Below the pieces are notes generated by a model, which saw nothing but the letters and a program-made list of their open reading frames with translations, was not told the DNA's origin and made no database searches. Positions 61,819-64,000 of a stretch of DNA of 64,000 nucleotides are shown here, piece by piece. Source of the DNA: an uncultured Bacteroidales bacterium (lineage in GTDB: Bacteria; Bacteroidota; Bacteroidia; Bacteroidales; FEN-979); NCBI GenBank assembly GCA_903903985.1, contig CAIVAT010000022.1, forward strand, positions 62,001 to 126,000, in the 5' to 3' direction. The position numbers and the translations under genes were made by a program. The stretch's first letter is position 1. Every line of letters begins with the position of its first letter.

Positions 61819-62475
61819 ATGGGTTTAGATAAAAACGGGATAGCAAAGCGAATTGCACGGGAGTTGCATGATGGTTATTATGTAAACCTGGGTATCGGGA
61901 TTCCAACACTGGTTGCCAATTACATTCCTGCCGGGATGCAAATTGTGCTTCAATCTGAAAACGGATTGCTTGGTATCGGGCCCTTCCCCGCTCCGGATGC
62001 ACTCGATCCCGATTTGATCAATGCCGGGAAACAGACCATCACGGCGGTTCCAGGTGCTGCATTTTTCGATTCCGCAGCGAGTTTTGCAATGATCAGGGGC
62101 GGACATATTGATCTTACTGTTCTTGGGGCCTTTGAAGTCTCTGATACCGGTGATATCGCTTCCTGGAAAATACCGGGAAAACTCGTCAAGGGCATGGGTG
62201 GCGCCATGGACCTGGTGGCATCGGCAAAGAACATCATTGTGGCCATGATGCATACCAATCCGCAGGGAGAATCAAAACTACTGAAAAAATGCTCCCTGCC
62301 ATTAACCGGGGTTAGCGTTGTTAAACGAATTGTCACGGACCTGGCCGTACTTGATGTAACCCCCCGGGGATTTAAACTCCTTGAGCGGGCACCCGGGGTT
62401 TCGGTACAGGAAATCATTAATGCCACGGAAGGTAGACTCATTGTGGAGGGGGAAATCCCTGAAATTGGTATTTAA
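61819..62475 (+). CDS. scoB: 3-oxoacid (acetoacetate) CoA-transferase subunit B
   Basis: 218 residues. The beta subunit carries the catalytic Glu in VLQSENGLLGIGPFP (about 43-57, S-ENG motif). GYYVNLGIGIPTLVANYIPA (about 19-38) and GGHIDLTVLGAFEVS are also typical. It ends normally (LIVEGEIPEIGI). It follows subunit A after a 69-base spacer containing short AGCGAAA repeats and ATCGTAA/ATCTTAA words. Together with A it forms acetoacetyl-CoA for the thiolase. Confidence 0.94.
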   Translation: MGLDKNGIAKRIARELHDGYYVNLGIGIPTLVANYIPAGMQIVLQSENGLLGIGPFPAPDALDPDLINAGKQTITAVPGAAFFDSAASFAMIRGGHIDLTVLGAFEVSDTGDIASWKIPGKLVKGMGGAMDLVASAKNIIVAMMHTNPQGESKLLKKCSLPLTGVSVVKRIVTDLAVLDVTPRGFKLLERAPGVSVQEIINATEGRLIVEGEIPEIGI

Positions 62476-62501
62476 TCTGAATATCGAATTTCGCCATCCC
62501 T

Positions 62502-62549
62502 CATTTCACCATTTCACTATTTAAACATTTCGCAATTTAAACATGTCAC
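62502..62549. repeat. Quasi-tandem 8-base array CATTTCAC containing the start of the dioxygenase gene
   Basis: Six octamers in register: CATTTCAC, CATTTCAC, TATTTAAA, CATTTCGC, AATTTAAA, CATGTCAC. The last unit contains the ATG at 62543. Confidence 0.75.
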
Positions 62550-63700
62550 ATTACTATACACTCGGCCAGATCCCCCGCAAACGGCATGTTGTTTTCCGCA
62601 AGCCCGGCGGAGGCCTTTATGCAGAGGAACTGATTTCAACGGAAGGATTTTCAGATACTTATTCCCTCGCTTACCACTGCCATCCACCTACCATGGTGAC
62701 CAGGATCGAGGAAGCATACACGGTTGCACCGAACATAGCCGGTCAGAAGAACATGCAACATCGGCTGTTCCGTGGATTTGATGTTGCCCCGTCCGATGAT
62801 TACCTTCAGAGCCGGATCCCGGTATTGGTCAACAACGACTGCCATATCAGCCTCGCCGCCCCGCGTAATTCGATGACCGATTACTGGTTTAAAAATTCCG
62901 GGGCCGATGAAATGGTCTTTATCCATCGTGGTGAAGGAATCCTGAAGACCATCTACGGGAACATTCCGTTCGGTTACGGCGACCACCTGATCATCCCCCG
63001 CGGGGTCATATACCAGTTTGAATTTAAAACATCCGACAACCGGCTTTTCATTGTCGAATCCTTTACCCCGCTGCGTTTTCCGAAGCGATATCTCAATAAA
63101 TACGGGCAATTGCTTGAACATGCGCCATTCTGTGAGCGCGACATCCGCAAACCGCAGGTTCTTGAAACCCATGATGAAAAGGGTGATTTCCTGGTGAAAA
63201 TAAAGCGGGAAGATACCATCTGGCCTTACCATTTAGCCACCCATCCGTTTGACCTGATCGGCTGGGATGGATGCCATTATCCCTTCGCGTTCTCCATCCA
63301 TGATTTTGAACCCATCACGGGAAGATTGCATCAACCGCCGCCTGTCCACCAAACGTTTGAGACTTCCGCATTCGTGGTTTGTGCCTTCGTTCCCCGGCTG
63401 TATGACTACCATCCTGAATCCATACCGACACCATACAACCACAGCAATGTCGATTCCGATGAGGTACTCTATTATGTTGCCGGTGACTTCATGAGCCGGA
63501 ATAACATCAAACCCGGGAATATTACCCTGCATCCGACCGGTATTGTGCATGGCCCGCACCCGGGTGCGGTTGAACGCAGCCTTGGTGCAAAAGGAACCGA
63601 TGAACTCGCCGTGATGGTCGATACCTTCCGGCCTCTTAAAATTACCGAAGAGGCACTGGCGCTGGAGGATCGTGAATATTACAGGTCGTGGGTGCCTTAA
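62543..63700 (+). CDS. hmgA: Homogentisate 1,2-dioxygenase
   Basis: 385 residues, shorter than the ~440 of eukaryotic and proteobacterial enzymes but in one piece. Recognisable cupin strands: [16 protein letters not shown] (about 36-51), [20 protein letters not shown] (about 118-137) and [17 protein letters not shown]. The iron site is in the second half: [20 protein letters not shown] (His and Glu, about 296-315), [20 protein letters not shown] (His) and [13 protein letters not shown]. It opens the ring of homogentisate with O2 to maleylacetoacetate. The HPPD gene that makes its substrate follows. Confidence 0.88.
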   Translation: MSHYYTLGQIPRKRHVVFRKPGGGLYAEELISTEGFSDTYSLAYHCHPPTMVTRIEEAYTVAPNIAGQKNMQHRLFRGFDVAPSDDYLQSRIPVLVNNDCHISLAAPRNSMTDYWFKNSGADEMVFIHRGEGILKTIYGNIPFGYGDHLIIPRGVIYQFEFKTSDNRLFIVESFTPLRFPKRYLNKYGQLLEHAPFCERDIRKPQVLETHDEKGDFLVKIKREDTIWPYHLATHPFDLIGWDGCHYPFAFSIHDFEPITGRLHQPPPVHQTFETSAFVVCAFVPRLYDYHPESIPTPYNHSNVDSDEVLYYVAGDFMSRNNIKPGNITLHPTGIVHGPHPGAVERSLGAKGTDELAVMVDTFRPLKITEEALALEDREYYRSWVP

Positions 63701-63711
63701 ATGAATTTTTT

Positions 63712-63797
63712 TCACCCCATCCCCCTGACCCCTTCCCCAAAAAGGGAAGGAGAGCAAGTCCCTCCCTGTTTGGGCAAGGATTTAGGGTGGGGCCAAT
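63712..63797. repeat. C/G-rich dispersed repeat between hmgA and hpd
   Basis: CACCCCATCCCCCTGACCCC, then CCTTCCC/GGGAAGG hairpin arms, and GGTGGGG close to the end. It is related in composition to the copies at 5805 and 26523, but reads on the other strand. Confidence 0.55.
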
Positions 63798-63837
63798 TAA
63801 AATCAATACATTATTAAATTTTCAAACTAATAACAAC

Positions 63838-64000
63838 ATGAATACCCAGAATGATTTTCTTCCTATCAATGGCACCGATTACATTGAGTTTTATGTGGGC
63901 AATGCCAAACAGGCGGCACATTATTATCAGTCGGCCTTCGGGTTTCAGCCTTTGGCCTATGCCGGGCTTGAAACCGGGCTCAAAGACCGGACTTCATACG
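63838..64000 (+). CDS. hpd: 4-hydroxyphenylpyruvate dioxygenase, N-terminal fragment (runs off the window)
   Basis: 54 codons are visible from ATG 63838: [20 protein letters not shown], then [34 protein letters not shown]. This is the first half of the N-terminal VOC domain of HPPD ([25 protein letters not shown]). The enzyme converts 4-hydroxyphenylpyruvate to homogentisate, directly upstream of HmgA in the pathway. Confidence 0.9.
   Translation, partial: MNTQNDFLPINGTDYIEFYVGNAKQAAHYYQSAFGFQPLAYAGLETGLKDRTSY

Overview
The window looks like a chromosome segment of a free-living member of the Bacteroidota, probably of Bacteroidales type. Evidence for this: promoters of the Bacteroidota form TAnnTTTG recur upstream of genes (for example at 16686, 16754, 44296, 59831 and 61034). 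Shine-Dalgarno sequences are mostly absent. Two secreted proteins end in type IX secretion (Por) sorting domains, and HYC_CC_PP and FIST proteins are present. Homogentisate and 4-hydroxyphenylpyruvate dioxygenases at the right end imply access to oxygen. No ribosomal RNA, phage, transposase or CRISPR array was seen.

Layout. (1) 1-13749: a polysaccharide locus on the + strand with a GH3 beta-glucosidase (cut by the window edge), a GH144-type endo-beta-1,2-glucanase, a 1061-residue discoidin/(alpha/alpha)6-type protein of unknown specificity, a GPH sugar symporter, a GH35/GH42-like enzyme and a GH94 enzyme resembling 1,2-beta-oligoglucan phosphorylase. Together they read as a pathway for beta-1,2-glucan. 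(2) 13771-21319: a FIST sensor plus hybrid histidine kinase, a secreted T9SS protein and an M13 peptidase lipoprotein. (3) 21431-25877: a crotonase / 3-hydroxyacyl-CoA dehydrogenase / thiolase / nitronate monooxygenase-like operon. (4) 25986-35295: an accessory stretch with a truncated barrel protein, a T9SS protein, tandem TPR paralogues and a cluster of decayed genes (VOC/PhnB-like, RidA lipoprotein, SnoaL-like, RadC). (5) 35296-43743: a copper/silver RND efflux locus (HYC_CC_PP protein, broken metal-binding lipoprotein, CusA, CusC, CusB with extra metal domains, free HMA protein, broken small membrane protein). (6) 43744-54607: tRNA-Ala, a diheme cytochrome c, an RDD/EreA-ChaN-like fusion, GMC oxidoreductase plus aldehyde dehydrogenase, aromatic amino acid decarboxylase and acetyl-CoA synthetase. 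(7) 54617-59569: a 1650-residue double UvrA. (8) 59570-64000: a candidate small RNA, an Old Yellow Enzyme, acetoacetate CoA-transferase A/B, homogentisate dioxygenase and the start of HPPD, i.e. tyrosine breakdown to acetoacetate. Its acetoacetyl-CoA could be cleaved by the thiolase of region 3.

Three kinds of non-coding structure recur. Quasi-tandem 7- or 8-base arrays, each built from a different word, sit at gene junctions (7911, 24892, 25851, 44309, 45437, 62502), and one inverted pair lies in frame inside the double uvrA (57064-57195). A 107-base two-hairpin repeat occurs twice (19165, 43915) with changes that look compensatory. A G-rich repeat containing GGGGATGAGG is found in several spacers. 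The best candidates for something undescribed are these arrays, the double UvrA with an array-derived linker, the small RNA at 59648-59825, and the unassigned enzyme inside the beta-1,2-glucan locus.
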